A DNA stretch of 6,516 bases from Actinomycetota bacterium (lineage in GTDB: Bacteria; Actinomycetota; Actinomycetes; Nanopelagicales; Nanopelagicaceae). Positions 6,037 to 6,516 of this stretch are shown here, one piece after another (within the stretch, counting starts at the first letter, position 1; each line of letters starts with the position of its first letter). The position numbers were made by a program, and so were the translations under genes. The stretch covers positions 1-6,516 of the forward strand of contig WLQA01000044.1 in assembly GCA_009698515.1 (NCBI GenBank), in the 5' to 3' direction. The notes beneath the pieces were generated by a model. That model was given only the letters and a program-made list of their open reading frames with translations, searched no databases and was not told the DNA's origin.

Positions 6037-6516
6037 TACTTACTCCCTTTACTAATTCTGCTATCTCCTCTTGCAATCCCGGTATTCCATTTTTAGCTAA
6101 GCCAGCAAGTTGAGTTTTCCGTCCGCTTTGCTTCGCCCAAACTCTTCGTTGTCTAGTAAACAATGAAGTTAACAAACCAAGTATCGCAAGTATTGCACCA
6201 AGCAATGCATAACCTTTACCGGGATCATCAACAATTTGTAAATTAACCCAAGAGTTCCAACCTGTAAATGTGATGCTGCCCTCACCAAAATCATATGGTT
6301 CATTTAAAACTAATGCTTTTAATCCAATGCGCTCCATCTTGCTGGTATCAATTCGATAAACCGATTGTGCAACTCCGGAATTTAAACCTAGATCACCTTT
6401 CCATACTGATACTAATAATTTCGGATCTAAAACTTCTGGATAAGAAGAAAATCCGCCACGAACTGGATCACGATCAGCTGTTGGTAAGAAGGATGAGACA
6501 AAACCAATTTGTGGTG
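6026..6516 (-). CDS. resB: ResB/Ccs1 cytochrome c biogenesis protein, C-terminal 162 residues (cut by window edge)
   Basis: Partner of CcsB in System II cytochrome c maturation. Hand translation shows the frame is open from the right edge, so an ATG at 6337 is an internal methionine, not the start; the real start lies beyond the window. The visible part begins with extracytoplasmic sequence: PTADRDPVRGGFSSYPE, then WKGDLGLNSG, QSVYRIDTSKMERIGL, and FTGWNSWVNLQIVDDPGKGY. A final membrane helix (YALLGAILAILGLLTSLF) and a basic RQRRVW follow, then a cytoplasmic tail of about 35 residues ending in VSNDK. The RDPxxGxFSSYPE, GDLGL, QSVYxxDTxxM and DPGK blocks are characteristic of actinobacterial ResB. 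The first three membrane helices are off the window. The stop lies inside the start of ccsB, so the two are one transcript and probably translationally coupled. Confidence 0.93.
   Translation of the reverse strand, partial: PQIGFVSSFLPTADRDPVRGGFSSYPEVLDPKLLVSVWKGDLGLNSGVAQSVYRIDTSKMERIGLKALVLNEPYDFGEGSITFTGWNSWVNLQIVDDPGKGYALLGAILAILGLLTSLFTRQRRVWAKQSGRKTQLAGLAKNGIPGLQEEIAELVKGVSNDK

Noticed and set aside
6026..6337. A separate 103-residue minus-strand gene starting at the ATG at 6337
   Set aside because: The same frame stays open to the window edge and carries upstream ResB motifs, so this ATG is internal to resB.
1..6516. Search for tRNA, rRNA, riboswitch, CRISPR, insertion sequence or toxin-antitoxin content
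   Set aside because: Nearly every base belongs to recognised core metabolic genes and the only gap above 20 nt is 56 nt; nothing of these types fits or was seen.

Overview
The window is a compact, AT-rich stretch (roughly 40% G+C by eye) carrying menaquinone (vitamin K2) biosynthesis genes next to a System II cytochrome c maturation pair. Eight protein genes are visible, two of them cut by the window edges. Small MenC and MenE, an actinobacterial-style ResB C-terminus, CcsB, and a two-helix PLDc_N-like protein beside menA point to an actinobacterium. With such low G+C and almost no intergenic DNA, a streamlined freshwater lineage (acI / Nanopelagicales type) is the best guess. That placement is inference from gene content and composition; no rRNA or other phylogenetic marker is present.

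Layout, left to right. Positions 1-2893 are a minus-strand run menB > menC > menD (menD is cut by the left edge): menB and menC are 3 nt apart, and menC and menD share an ATGA overlap. Positions 2894-2949 are a 56-nt divergent intergenic region. Positions 2950-5135 are a plus-strand run menE > menA > small membrane protein: menE and menA abut as TAAATG, and the small gene follows after 17 nt with its own probable leaderless promoter. Positions 5137-6516 are a minus-strand run resB (cut by the right edge) > ccsB, overlapping by 11 nt and converging on the small gene with one base between stop codons. Only 77 nt of 6516 are non-coding.

How the genes work together. MenD makes SEPHCHC from isochorismate and 2-oxoglutarate. 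MenC makes o-succinylbenzoate, MenE activates it to the CoA ester, MenB closes the naphthoquinone ring, and MenA adds the polyprenyl tail at the membrane. MenF, MenH, the DHNA-CoA thioesterase and the final methyltransferase are not in the window. ResB and CcsB export and attach heme to c-type cytochromes. In actinobacteria menaquinol feeds a bcc-aa3 oxidase whose cytochrome c subunit needs this machinery, so the region is a respiratory-chain assembly neighbourhood. From memory, the arrangement resembles the resB/ccsA ... menA, menE, menB, menC, menD stretch of Mycobacterium tuberculosis, here without the interspersed genes.

I found no mobile element, CRISPR, RNA gene, phage or defence gene, and no evidence of an undescribed system. 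The points worth a second look are small: a bicarbonate-type MenB, a shortened MenD, the tiny divergent promoter region, a leaderless-type promoter, the palindromic one-base convergent junction, and the uncharacterised small membrane protein between the two modules.
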